Below, one piece after another: positions 47,381 to 58,894 of a stretch of DNA of 64,000 bases. The position numbers and the translations under genes are program-made. Numbering within the stretch: position 1 is the first letter of the stretch; the number at the start of each line of letters is the position of its first letter. The stretch comes from Undaria pinnatifida. Taxonomy: Eukaryota; Sar; Phaeophyceae; Laminariales; Alariaceae. The notes under the pieces were generated by a model. That model saw only the letters and a list, made by a program, of their open reading frames with translations, was not told the origin of the DNA and searched no databases. The stretch lies in the NCBI GenBank assembly GCA_012845835.1, contig JABAKD010000019.1:11834344-11898343 (forward strand), written 5' to 3'.

Positions 47381-50300
47381 AGTATGAATGTTTTGCATAC
47401 TTTTACCCTATGAATTTCCAAGCATATTGTAATTCTCTGCATCCATTTAGAGTGTATGTATACTCAGGGTGGTACCCCACAAATCAAATAGGTACTAAAA
47501 TGGACTGCAGAGTTCGTGTTCCAATACGCCCCCCTTTGAAGAGAAGTCAGCAGCTAGCGGAACTTGATACTCAAAAGAGTAAACACGCAATGGTGCACGC
47601 CATGTGTTTCTTGCTAATCGGGTTGAACTTTCAGTTCGAACAATTTCACTTTTGGGTGAGGAGGCGAAGATAACGCTCCGACGTGTGCTACGATAACTCT
47701 AGGTATACCCGCTAGTTCACGTAAAAATCTCAAGTGTATTTCCCGGCGAATGGCCACGCCGTTTTTTCGATTCAGGCCGTAAAATTTGCACACGTATTCC
47801 TTGCGCCCGTGCGAAGACCTCAACTGTCGGGGTTTTTTTTTGCGTCAAACTTTTCGACGGTTAAGTTTTTTCGGAAACTGTTGCCCACACTTGACCAAAC
47901 TTTGTCGGCGAACAAAAGCTAGAAAAGTAAACAAAAACGGAGGTCAGACCTCGGGACCACGGGCAGGTAGAACACGTGTAAAAAAGTTTTAGGGTCTATC
48001 TCAAAAACGGCGTGGGACATTTGGACTTACTCAAGTGCGTAAAATGAGTAAGGTGCAAAAGTCCCTTCAAATGATGTAGTTTTTAGTGTTGAATGCGGAT
48101 TTCTCGCTAGATTCGGATTCAAGTTGAACACAGGCAGGTCAGATTCTCGATTTTTTGCGCGACAATTTCAACAGACATGCCTTGGAGTATCTCCAACCGA
48201 TTCGCGCAAAATGCGTCGCAATTATCTTTTCTCACCTCCGCTAGGAAAAAGCATGGATATATTATTCAACAATATGAAGGCCTGCTATCATTGGTCAATA
48301 CAGTCCGAGGTCGTAAAAAACAAAACTGGCCATATCGCCCTCTTCAATTGGTCGCGGATGGGGGTCAGTACGATACCAAATATTCACCCTATTGACTGGA
48401 TATTGCGAGCGGCATTCTCCTCCAGAACAGTTTTTTTGTTGGTTGAAGCGTATATGCTCAAGTCAAGCGCCTCAGAAAAACAGAAGAAGAAAAAAAACTC
48501 TACCATACCCATGTTTGCTATCTGCTCGTAGACGTCAGGATCTACGTGAACGATTTAGACCGTGATCCGTCCTAAAGGCGTGAAAGGTTTAGTTTCGTTT
48601 CGGGTGACCGATTATGAAACCGCCATTTTTATCGCTTTATAGTTCCCTGGCAAGACCCGAAGGGAGCAAGAAACCATTTGTCAATCAAACGCACAGCACC
48701 ACAAGTGTACCCGTTTATTACGAAGGTATACAGAGTAGCGCACAACCACTACCCAAAAACAAAAAACGTAAAAGAGAACCAACCACAACCGGATTATAAC
48801 ATAACAACGAAAGACTTGACCGTCGCCATGGCAACACAGTAGGGAAGCAAACACAAAAAACGCACTGAACACAGCAATCATCCTCCAGCAACAGACTGGA
48901 ATCATAGTATCGCATCGATTTAGACTTCATTAAAATCACAACAACGTACCTCATCGACGCCTCTTACTACCGTGCTAACGCCACCATCTCTCGACAAAAA
49001 TGCGTTTTTAGACAAGAAAAAAGGCATTTTTTCAACCGTCATCTCAAATCTCAAAACGATAACTTCGAGAGAAAGGAGGACGAAGTCATGAGGATTCCCG
49101 TCAACCAACCAATCAACAGGTTCCTATAGAATTGTCTCTGGCCTTCGAGTTCTAAGTACGTAATTTCGAGAAAAACACTTATTCATGCTTCTGTCCATTT
49201 TGACCAACAAAATGCTTACTTTCAACGCTACCTTCCCATATACCCAAATCTGCAGGAGGAAACCTGGTCTCGCTATTGGCCCGCGAGTAAACATACCCGT
49301 TTTTGCCCTCGAGGGATTTACCCGTACACCTGAGCAAACCACTGCGCTTGAGCCGACATTGGCAACACGTCCTAACAACACACCCAATTCACAATAAAAA
49401 CACAAAAAAAATAAAAGTAAAATATCAACGCGTTTCGTCACAAAAAAGACAAAAACGCGTGTCAACAAACTGACGCGTTTCGAGAGAAGCACCCGTTGTC
49501 TGCCGAGGCACAGGACGTGAAAACACCTCTACAAAAAACGTTTGCGGGAACACCAGAAACGAAATAACCAAGCGAAAGTTACGTCTTCGTGTTCCACAAA
49601 GAGTTGCCGCAGGTACCCAACCAACCGCAGTTTACCACAACAGCCGCTCTTTAACAAACTACCATCATCGACTATCGACCCCGTCAGTGGACACCTATCC
49701 ACCGAACTTCCAACATCAAGCACCACTTTGACGAATGGAGTTTTGGGGGGGGGAGGGGGCGTTTTGCCGATCCGAAACACTTCACCATTGACTGGACGTC
49801 CATTCGCCCATGGACAAAAACCAGACAGACGCTGTCAAAAAGCAAATCCAAAGAGGGAAGTTGAGAACCATTGTTCAACAAAAATACATCGGCCCTGGCC
49901 CAAAAAGTAAGGCATGGAACCCTTGACATGAAGGGAGGGAGGGAGGCTAGTAGGGCGGGGGCGGGGCGCCCTAAGCTAAATATCACACGCATGAAATCAA
50001 AAACATAAAGAACGCCGTATTCCCTCCTCCGTTCTGAATTCAAATCTAAACCACCGACAAGCAGAAAATTATCTAGTTCCTTACTTCGCAGTTAATAACC
50101 AAAAAGGCCGGCTCAAAACGTATACCCATCCTGTCCAAGAGAATGCCGCGAGAATTACCAAACCCCATAAACAACGCACCTTACCTTACCTGCCCTCGAA
50201 GACATATGAAAATGTAGCCAACCAAGGACATCCTATCTTTCCCATCTCCCCCGCACGTCGACGCCTCTCGCAAACCGTTCGTTTTCGACTTAAAAACTAC

Positions 50301-51683
50301 GCACAGCTTTGCGGCAGCGCACCAAACAAAAAGCACGGGAGCCGTGAATCTAGGGTCCTACGGCGTGTTTTTTGTCGTTTCTCCGTTGTGAAGAGTGAAT
50401 GAGTGCGTTTTCAACAAAGAAACGACTCACAATCGTGTCGAAAGAAACGTAAAACTGCCCTACTTCCACTCTCACTGAACGAACGCATGGTAAACAGCAA
50501 CAGACACCTTCACCGCTGTACCTACTATACGTGCGGATGCCTTTTTCTTCCACTTGACAAAACGGGGATGAGATATATCACCCCCCGTTAAGCCATGCAC
50601 GCAGTCTCAAATGCTAAGACTGCCACATAACACCACCCAATCATTTCCTCCTAATATTAATAGTAATACTGCTCTAATCACACCTTCGCCGCCCGGTAAT
50701 CCGAGGGACAACGCCAGACCGAACGAGAATGTCTTTGTCGTCAAACAACAAAAATAACTTATCGCAAAAAAAAAAAATGAAAAAGAACCTGTTTTCGTCG
50801 AAATAGAAGTCATATTTCGTCGAAAGGGAGGCAGGCCTGTCCGTCTCCTAAGGTACCTTTCTGTCTCCTAAGGTACGCGTGTTGATTTTACCAGAAATCA
50901 ACACATCTTCTTCGAGCAAATAGTTCTCGCAATAGTAAGCTTTCGCGGATCTTGACTTTTCACCACAAGAAAAAAAAAATCTCAAGTTTCAGCTAAACAT
51001 CGTAAAACGAATGTCAACGATATTATTCCAACAACTTTCTTAGATAAATCTTGCAACATTCTAGAAAAATTGCAGGAACTTTTTATCGAACCAAGACGTG
51101 TGCGCCGCCAACGGCTTAAACGCTGCCAAAGACCCAAGGCCAAAAAAAAAAAGGCGGAAAGTGCAGACGCCGGGGGGGGTGGAGGGGGGGGTTTTGAAAA
51201 TGTTTGAAGGCTAAAGAAAACACGTTCATCTTCCTTCTCGGACCTCAGTACCTCTATTTTCCACCTTGGCTTCAGCAGCTTTGGCACCAGCGACCCTTCC
51301 CCCCCTGCGCCGCTCGAACAAGGAGAAGGTCGTCCGTCTGCTGCCTCCTACCGCGTGTAACAATCCTTCACGTAGAGTTTGTGTTTGATACACCTCAAGG
51401 ATCAAAAGCAGTGGAACCAACTCCCTCCAAAAGAAAAAAGGGTCGTGTGCCAACCGCAAGCCACCCACCGTTCGTTTTCTGGCGGTGTATCACTGCTTCA
51501 CCTAGTCACCGTGTGTCGCAGGCACCCCAATTAGATCGAAGGTGTAGGAGGGCCTTAACTCCTTCCGAGATAAGGCCTATTGTCAAAGAATCCAAAACAA
51601 CACTGCAGTTGTCTCAATAAAAATGACTTTTGTTACTTCACTATGATACCACTAGGAAATCCAACCAAACTGTTCACCCCCAG
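47381..51683. other. Long stretch with no accepted gene
   Basis: Several minus-strand frames of 60-120 codons follow one another between 48700 and 50040 (for example 49124-49492 and 49684-50043), but no domain or consistent splice structure could be recognised. Small features are a G tract at 49742-49759, a 20-bp tandem CTGTCTCCTAAGGTAC at about 50843 and 50862, a GTTGATTT..AAATCAAC hairpin at 50881-50902 and a G-rich tract at 51172-51191. Confidence 0.4.
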
Positions 51684-52158
51684 CTAGTGTTGTTCAGTGC
51701 AGCCCAAGAATCGAAGACGGTGAGCCCCGATCCCCTCAATAAACACGCCTGTCGTCACGGCCAACCAAGCATAGCTCACAGGGTGCGGAAACACCGCAAT
51801 GAGCGAAAGCATCCACGCGAGCAGCGCCCCACGGTAATCAAACCCGTCGTCCTCGTTTAAGATAAACGAGCAGAACAGAATGCACCAGGCAATAACCACC
51901 AGCCTTCCAGAGGCGTAAATACCGTGCGCATCGATGTCAGGTTTTGGGGGCTTCTCTGTGTCACCCGAGATCAGCTGCAGGCCCGGGAGGGTAAGCCAAG
52001 CGCGAGCAAAGTGCCAAGCGATGAGAAAGATGGTCGAGATCAGGCCGAAGATGAACAGAGTGGATCGGAGGGCAGAAAACTCGAAATCTTCGCCCTCGTG
52101 GTGCAAGTCCCATGGTTCAAGACCTTTGATCAGCCCAAGCGCAGATATAAGAATAGGC
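51684..52158 (-). CDS. Candidate exon of an unknown multi-pass membrane protein
   Basis: A good acceptor (C-rich tract then TGTTCTGCAG on the minus strand) precedes a frame reading PILISALGLIKGLEPWDLHH, ALRSTLFIFGLISTIFLIAW, SGRLVVIAWCILFCSFIL, GALLAWMLSLIAVFPHP and YAWLAVTTGVFIEGIGAHRL, about four hydrophobic segments. A GTGAGC donor-like site follows FPHP. A related but broken copy lies 170 bp upstream on the same strand. The family is not recognised; the fragment lacks both ends of a gene in this window. Confidence 0.5.
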
Positions 52159-52329
52159 CTGCAGAACATGTTTTGGAGAGTTGGGTTAGGGGGGAACGGG
52201 AACGGAAGGTGTGAGACGAGAAATATCCCGTGATACATGTATATGATGGTTAGATAGGAATGACATCAAGACGGGGGGCGTGGGGGGGAGTAGAATGATC
52301 GTCCTGAACGTGTTTGGATGTGTTGAATT

Positions 52330-52495
52330 AGGTATCGGGAAGCGTGATGGTGTTGGGAGCAGGCGACAGCGATAAGACCAAAGATAAACAGGACAGAACG
52401 CAATGCGTAAAACACTGCGTCTTCGTTGTAGCGCTTCGAGTCGAGACCCATGCGTCCAAGTGTTTGGTCAGACCCAGCAAGGAGACCATAATTGG
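52330..52495 (-). pseudogene. Frameshifted paralogue of the 51.7-52.2 kb membrane-protein exon
   Basis: The minus strand reads MVSLLGLTKHLDAW, then after a one-base frame change GLDSKRYNEDAVFYALRSVL and FIFGLIAVAC, against ALGLIKGLEPW ... SALRSTLFIFGLIST in the neighbour. The shared L-G-L-x-K-x-L-x-x-W ... A-L-R-S-x-L-F-I-F-G-L-I pattern makes homology very likely. It is a tandem paralogue or an exon of a repeated-module gene, now broken. Confidence 0.6.
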
Positions 52496-52875
52496 TTCGA
52501 GATAAAACGTTGGGGGGTAGAAATAAAAAGTGGTTTGACGACCTTTTATTGAGGTCGACGGAAGTGTGCGGTAAACTCTGAAACTACAGCAGCAATGATT
52601 CCATAAATTTTCAAGAAACTGGTTCTCCAAAAAACGGCACGGTTGTTGTTTCAAAACTAATATAAAAAAAAAAAACTAGGAAGTTGGGCTGCGTCGATAA
52701 GAACATGGTGATGTGTGTGTTTCGGTGGTAAGTAGCCTTGCCATTAAATTTACACTACGAGAACACGCCAGCCGCAGTGGAAAAACTTTCGTCTGCAGTG
52801 CTAATCAAGAACAAGGCACGATGAGCGTCGAGCAACCGAGCAACTTTTTGTCAAGCGCCCGCTCCGAAGGTTCGC
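52496..52875. other. Intergenic, nothing recognised
   Basis: An A/T-rich patch lies near 52655-52680. No motif found. Confidence 0.4.
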
Positions 52876-53260
52876 TTAATCCCCCAACAACTCGAAACCC
52901 GTTTTTGGGGACAAATAATCTGAAGTTAGTACAGGGAGGCGGTTCGGGGCTCCAAAGGACCACACACTGTGCTCATCAACAAGTTTTCATCAGCACCCAC
53001 ACAGGTGGACATTCGACTCCAGCCACAGGGTCCTCCGTACCGGACTCTGGTAGAATGAAGGATTTGTATGACCCTGGCAGGGTGTACCACCAACCAGGAT
53101 GTCCTCATCAAGGGCACCCTGTACAGGGATAAGCGAACCTTCTACAGGGTGCAGCCACCGGACCCTGTTGAGGTCAAGGATTTGTATGACCCTGGCAGGG
53201 TGTACCACCAACCAGGGTGTCACCATCAATGGGACCCTGTACAGGATGGATCAAGCGTGC
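52876..53260 (+). repeat. R4 copy followed by an ACCCTGTACAGG tandem
   Basis: 52880-52965 matches R4 (CGAAACCCGTTTTTGGGGAC, ACAGGGAGGCGGTTCGGGGC). From about 53050 to 53245 a unit AAGGATTTGTATGACCCTGG, CAGGGTGTACCACCAACCAG, then ATCA-GGGACCCTGTACAGG repeats with a period near 120 bp (53057 and 53176). Confidence 0.75.
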
Positions 53261-55009
53261 CCAGTATAAGATTGCGACGGCGAACCTCGTACGGGATGCT
53301 CGGCACCAAACCGTGTCAAGGTATGCCGCTGAGCTTATCACAAACGGTCGACAGCAGTGCTGTTCATCATATATTACCAGCTGACTTATCACTACGCGTG
53401 ACGCGTGTTCTTCACAGTAAACTGATATTTTCCACCCATCTACGATAGTTCACTATACGCGGATCATCATTGTTTGACTCATGATACTGAAAACACTACC
53501 ATACATGAAAGTCTCAGCAATCGGCGTCTTGAAGCCCACACGGTCGATCCGCCTCTCTCAAACCCCATACATTCCAGACAAAGTACCATAAATACTTCGA
53601 AGTATTTCGTTCTACCAGTCGTATGGAAGGTTCTGGCCTGGTGCTTGGGTATATTTTTTACATATCACATGAGGACGTTCACTCAACCCAACCAACACTG
53701 TTCCTAATCTAGGTGGTAAGACTACTACTACCTTCCTCGCGGCTTCGCCGCGCGATTGTAAGGATCAGACAGAAATATGCGAACAAACTTAAAAAACGAA
53801 AAAAAATGGCACTCTATATCTGGTTCGAGAACTCGCTAAAGTCCACTCACTTTCGCAGGACTACTAAAAGTGAGGTCCGCTACCGTCATAATACCTCCAC
53901 CTTGTAACGAATACAAATAGCAAAAACCGATTAAAACCACAATTGACAAAAAAAAAGTACTTGCATTACACTACGGCCGTACACAACAATCAATTACATT
54001 TTTTTATAGCTTAATTAAATCGTTTTACGACGTAATAAGAAATTTCAAATGGCAACTAAATGAGGCGGGATAAAAAAAAAGTGGTACAGACTTTGGGCTA
54101 AGCTTAAATTCTGATTTGAGGCCGTCTGTCCCACACAAACATATGAGCAGAAAAACAGACTACGGGGTGATGTATATCATATTGCATGATAGGAGGAGAG
54201 CCGACTTTGTAATAACTCTTGAATTCTTGAATATATCCACGCAATGATCGTACACAAACATCTTCTGCGGCTTATCAACGTTTATTCCTCACGTGGCCAA
54301 GGTGACGCCGAAAACCCAGGGCGCCTTCTTGAGCTCCTCAAAACGGCTCTCCTCCAAAATCTCGCACCACCACGCCTGAAAACACGACAACCAAAAACGT
54401 ACAGAAGGTGGGTTCGGACAAAAGTGGTGGAGGCAATCGTTGATTGATGTTGTTGGAGTCGATGCGTGAGACAGTTAGCGTGCGTTTGGAAGAGGGGAGA
54501 TGGGGTTTCGTTGAATTTGCTGCTTGAAATAATGAGCGTGCGTGCGCTCGGAAAACGGGAGGTGCTGGGGTTACTGTCCAGATCTTCCGCGTTCAATTAT
54601 TGAAACATACAGGGTACGTTCGGCAAAGCGAAACGGGGTTACCGCTGCTTTCCGCCGGTGCAACCAACTGTATGTCAAACTTTAACCGTCACCTATCTCC
54701 GGAACAGAACCGCCCGAATGTCAAGATATTTTTGCAATCGCGGCGGACGTCGCCAGCTTTCAGCCCTCGACAACGGCACCCACGGAAAGCGGTCAAAAAC
54801 TCAAAGGGCTAGACTACGATCACTTCTATACATCCATCAAATCAGATGCCTATTGATCTGTTAGTGACCTATGTGTTTCAAGGCATACAGATAGATCCCT
54901 GATCTATGTGGTCAGCATGGCCGACATATCACGCTGCAAGGTGGAAGCCAGATCATCTGGAGTACCTCCACATCTTTCTACGGTTGGATGTTACTCCCTT
55001 GACGCCTTT
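53261..55009. other. Intergenic, nothing recognised
   Basis: Small frames only. A GCGGCTTCGCCGCG hairpin is at about 53738-53752. Confidence 0.4.
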
Positions 55010-55140
55010 ACAACTGGAAACCCATTTTGTGGACAAACTTACTTGGAATTAGTACAGGGAGGGATTTTGGGGCTCTCAAGGGGTTAACGCTGTTACAACT
55101 AGAAACCCGAGTTGATACAGAGGGGGTGGTTGGGGCTTTA
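55010..55140 (+). repeat. Dispersed repeat R4, two adjacent copies
   Basis: GCCTTTACAACTGGAAACCC, TTGTGGACAAACTTACTTGG, AGTACAGGGAGGGATTTTGG and GGGCTCTCAAGGGGTTAACG form the longest R4 copy. A shortened second copy (TGTTACAACTAGAAACCCGA ... GGGGCTTTAAAGGG) follows. Confidence 0.7.
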
Positions 55141-55229
55141 AAGGGATTGATTTATCATATCCGCACAACGTCCCTAGTCAGATAAAATATCTATAAGCAG
55201 ACTATCTGAACGATATTTCTTACACAGTT

Positions 55230-55945
55230 GAATTTGTCAGTCGAAAACGGCCTTTTTCACTGACGCCCAAGACCAAAATCGGGCTTTCTCACGCAGTCGA
55301 AAAGGGCCTTTTTCTACTTACTTTCTTCTTTACTGAGTTTTCCGGCCGGGAGATCCAGTCGAAAAGCTTGATTATTTCGACTGGATCTGCCAGACGAAAA
55401 ACTCAGTCGAAAAGTTTTACTATTGTTTTTTGAACCCATCGCGTTGCTCATCCCACCACACACCCATACCAGGTACCATACAGCAATATCATACAACAGC
55501 GCCGGCGCTCTATTGGCCATCACTGCTGTTGCTTCTCGCCGCAAGTCGGCGTGGCGCACTGCTAGCTCCCTCCGCTTGCCAGCAGCGTGTATCACACGGA
55601 GGCGGCAGCGCGCGATATCGATGCCATTCTGCCAACAACGGTTACGCCTGCTGCAGCTTTGGCGGCTTTCGGCTGAGTGCAACGCCACGAACGTAGCTTT
55701 GGCGGTTTTCGGCCAAGCCCAACGGCAACCAACCCGCTTGAACGAAATTTCGTCGCGCGCGAAGCACGCGTTGCTCGCGATGAACGCGCGAAGCACAAGA
55801 GCTGCTAACCGATTTTTGACTGCCATACATACTTTTACTTTCTTAAACCACCCGCCCCCAGGAAGAGCACAAGGGCTATGACAAAAAACGAGTCGACTGA
55901 CGATAAGAAGGACCAAAACAATCCAGTCGAAAAGGGCCGTTTTTA
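55230..55945. repeat. CAGTCGAAAA-bounded block
   Basis: CAGTCGAAAA plus GGCC/TTTTT occurs at about 55239, 55296, 55357, 55403 and, 500 bp on, at 55923. GATCCAGTCGAAA (about 55352) and TTTCGACTGGATC (about 55375) form a perfect 13-bp hairpin. The 55440-55900 interior is GC-rich with a 200-codon minus-strand frame (55314-55916) that I do not accept as a gene because it starts inside the repeats and has no domain. Confidence 0.6.
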
Positions 55946-57227
55946 ACTAGCGGCGGCGGAATCGAAGTGTATAATAAATGGCCTAAGAAGATAGTGACCT
56001 GTCGAATGTGTCAACACCTGCCACGGGATGAAGGGATACGGCAGTACGTACATGTGTACGTCAACAACGGATGATGAGCAAGTGTTTGGAGCCAGCTCGG
56101 CCTGGTGGTACCTAGCTGACATAAGTGACATGATGTATGCCTGCAACAAGCTCCTACGGCGATGCACGCGGTGAACCTTATCTTGAACAGCCTTAACAAT
56201 TTGGCTACGATTTAAGAGAATATCCTCTTAAATCGTGTCTATAGATAAGATAATATTCTCTTAAATCATTGTTAGAGAAAAACGGATTCAAGACAATTCA
56301 AGACAATATTCTGGCCGGCTCCGGCACTCTCTGAAACCGTAGCCACTACCTGGTACGGTATAGGCTTGACCGTAACTGGACCAAGCATGGCGGAAGGTTT
56401 TTTTCTCATGGCTGGGAGTTTTGCTATTGGGTGAGCTTGCGCAAGTCCCACACCACACGAAAGCGTTGGATGGCGCATAGACCTATATTAAGTCGAAATA
56501 TAACACTACTACGTAGACGGATGAAAATATCTGGTAGTGCGTTTGGCTTGAGCTTTTCCATCCGTGGGAGGATTAAAAAACAAAAAACGACAAAAAAGTG
56601 AAAGTGGCCATGTCTTGTCTGACAAAAACAAAAAACAAAAAAGATAGGCATTGAACATGTTCGCACTCGCGGTGCGAACGAGTTAATTGTACACTTAAAA
56701 ACAACAAGAATACATTCTAGTATTACATCGACTCCCGGATGTCTTACGTTTGTGTATGGTCAGTCTGCCTTTCTTAGTACTGATATGAGTAAAGGTACCG
56801 CCGTGTTAATGGTAGAGTGTCCTGTATCGTTTTGTACAGCAGTATACCAATGGTACGGAGAACTTCGGATGAGAACGTTTGGACAGCAAAAGCAGTGTGC
56901 ATGGCGGGTCCGGTGAAGTGCCCGTTGGTCTATTTATTATCCAACCAAGCTTCAACCGAGCACATGCTAAAAAAAGGGGAAACGTTCGTGCATGTCACAA
57001 GCCAGCCGTGCAGCAGCACAACAAATTTGCCTAGTTTTCATCAAGCCTTGATCAACATCGTCGAACAAACACGATTGACCTTCGATTTCGAGATAGAGAC
57101 AACCCATGGTCACTGCTCGTCTCTCCAGACTAAGTCAGATGAGTGTAGGTGACAGCGCTGAAGAGGTCATCTCGATCCATACCCTACTTGTAGGAGTTGA
57201 AAGGTGGTGTTGTCCTGTAGTCTTCCG
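55946..57227. other. Intergenic, with a TTTAAGAG hairpin
   Basis: GATTTAAGAG / CTCTTAAATC inverted pair at 56208-56235, with a third CTCTTAAATC at about 56261. A + strand frame at 56817-57152 has no recognised motif. Confidence 0.45.
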
Positions 57228-57590
57228 TCACATCCTCTGCAGATTCTGTGTGTTGCCCGTTGGGAGACGATAGAGATATTTAGTCTCAGTTTTCAACACA
57301 CCAGCCGCCAAATGTCTCTTCAACAGGAACCTGATCGGCGCCCGCCACAAAGCATCGGCCGTAGAGGGAGCGCTGTACACCAGGGGGCGGTCGGAGCCCC
57401 TAACGAGCTCGCCACGTTCAGTGTTCACGACGCTGTCGTTGACTTCGTCGAACCAAACAAGTGTGTAGAGAACACGGAATTGCGCGGCGTCTAATCCAAG
57501 ATCTGCTTGAGAGTTTCTCAGGCCAATGTTGGCCAAAATCGCCGCGGAAAATCGAATATTTCCGTAATTCTGGAAAGTTTCGAAAACCAT
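57228..57590 (-). CDS. Candidate coding fragment, unknown
   Basis: The frame reads NYGNIRFSAAILANIGLRNS, QADLGLDAAQFRVLYTLVWF, DEVNDSVVNTERGELVRGSD, RPLVYSAPSTADALWRAPIR and FLLKRHLAAGVLKTETKYLY. Composition is balanced and protein-like, unlike its neighbours, but no domain is recognised and no splice sites can be fixed. It could equally be part of a mobile-element protein. Confidence 0.35.
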   Translation of the reverse strand: MVFETFQNYGNIRFSAAILANIGLRNSQADLGLDAAQFRVLYTLVWFDEVNDSVVNTERGELVRGSDRPLVYSAPSTADALWRAPIRFLLKRHLAAGVLKTETKYLYRLPTGNTQNLQRM

Positions 57591-57869
57591 TTCTACAAAA
57601 TTGGGCTCACAGGCGACTGTCCAGGCAAAGTTTGGCTGAGATATTGGAAAATTTAATGTTAAAACTCAAACTTATATCCTTCCGTTGTCATCGGTCTTGC
57701 CCAATTTTGTAGAATTGTTTTTCGAAACTTGAACAGTAGTTATGTTTTTCGAAACTCGAACTTTCCAGAATTCCGGGAAGAAAAAATAACCTTGATAATA
57801 ATTTAGGGTTCGTTTTCGGATCTCTCGCAAAAAACCGATGTCACCACATTTTGCTACTCGTACTAATTG
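57591..57869. other. Spacer, nothing recognised
   Basis: Repeats of TTTTCGAAACT-GAAC (about 57719 and 57748) only. Confidence 0.4.
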
Positions 57870-58145
57870 TTTTCGTTTGCGCACTTGTACTTTCCAGCTT
57901 CTAGACAAGCCGTGGTCACAGGTGTCGTCCCTTCTTTCCTTCGGGTCAGCAATCCCACTGCTCGTCGATTTTTCATTGAGTGTTGCTAACACACGCTCTC
58001 GCGCTTTCCGCGAGTCATTTTGTGCCCTAGAAAAAGTCCCCACGAATTTATACGAGTATGCATGCATGCACTCGGGGGGATTGGAACTCATGAAACTAAC
58101 CTATACCAGGGTCGAGGATAACCTGATACGCCAACGGGGCGACCG
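57870..58145 (-). mobile_element. SINE family S2, copy 3
   Basis: The body blocks TTTCCAGCTTCTAGACAAGC, CGTGGTCACAGGTGTCGTCC, GTCGATTTTTCATTGAGTGT, CTCTCGCGCTTTCCGCGAGT match copy 2. The head at 58065-58142, read on the minus strand, has CCGTTGGCGTATCAGG (A box) and GAGTTCCAATCCCC (B box). Confidence 0.8.
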
Positions 58146-58257
58146 GACCGCATTTGGTACCATGTACAGCAGTAGTGCATGCGAGTGTGCTGTTTGCCAC
58201 CATTTAACTCTATTCATGCTTGTCTAGTTATCTGTTTTCATGACCGCAACCAGACGC

Positions 58258-58560
58258 TTAGTCTAGTCCGTCCCACAGCATTGCTACTGCACCACTGCCG
58301 GCAGCAAGCGTTGCGTCGCAGCAGCGTAGCGCGCCCTCGAGGTAGAGCAACAGGGTAAGCATCAACCAACAAGTGTAGTCACCGTCAATGCGAACATTGT
58401 GTAATGCAGTACCCAGCAGCAGCACAGCGTACCTGTAGTCTGTTGGGGTCAATTTGTCTGGTGCTCCAGTCTGTTGGAGAGCGATGCATGTCGGAACGTA
58501 AGAGGCAAAGAAACGAAAAAACTCGATATGGACCTCTCTTACCCGGGGGCTGCACATTGG
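58258..58560 (-). CDS. Candidate coding fragment, unknown
   Basis: The minus strand reads VREVHIEFFRFFASYVPTCI, ALQQTGAPDKLTPTDYRYAV, LLLGTALHNVRIDGDYTCWL and MLTLLLYLEGALRCCDATLA, closing at a TAG near 58260. GC at third positions is high and the sequence is helix-like, but no family is recognised. It may be a terminal exon; low weight. Confidence 0.3.
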   Translation of the reverse strand, partial: PMCSPRVREVHIEFFRFFASYVPTCIALQQTGAPDKLTPTDYRYAVLLLGTALHNVRIDGDYTCWLMLTLLLYLEGALRCCDATLAAGSGAVAMLWDGLD

Positions 58561-58803
58561 AAGGTGGACACAAGAGTGACGGGTTTGGTCTGCGCTACTG
58601 CTGTGCTGTTGTGATCCCTCCAACCCCATGTGTGCTGTGCCTCTGCGTCGCACCACGGGCTTCATTGCTTTTGCGCGGTGTTCGTCCAGCCTCGAGCATA
58701 TACTCACATGGCCACAAAAATAACGAAAAGAAAGGGAGGGAAAAAAAGCGGACACTTTTTACGTTCGCACCTGGGCAAGCGAGAACCCGAACAGCACCAC
58801 CAG

Positions 58804-58894
58804 GTCCGTCAGCACCTCCAACGGCTTCATGGCCAAGTCGCAGTGCTCGGGAAGACCGAGGTGGCTGCGCAGACAGAGACGATTACGGAGAAAG
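58804..58894 (+). CDS. Orphan exon candidate with strong splice borders
   Basis: CACCACCAG|GTC and AAAG|GTAAGT bound 91 bases reading VRQHLQRLHGQVAVLGKTEV then AAQTETITEK. The donor is close to consensus and the reading is free of low complexity. No partner exons were recognised on either side, and the protein is unknown. Confidence 0.35.

Noticed and set aside
48681..50043. Series of minus-strand frames as a decayed gene.
   Set aside because: No family resemblance and no consistent splice borders could be found, so I did not annotate it.
55314..55916. 200-codon minus-strand frame as a gene.
   Set aside because: It begins and ends within the CAGTCGAAAA repeats and has no recognisable domain; both strands are open because the DNA is GC-rich.
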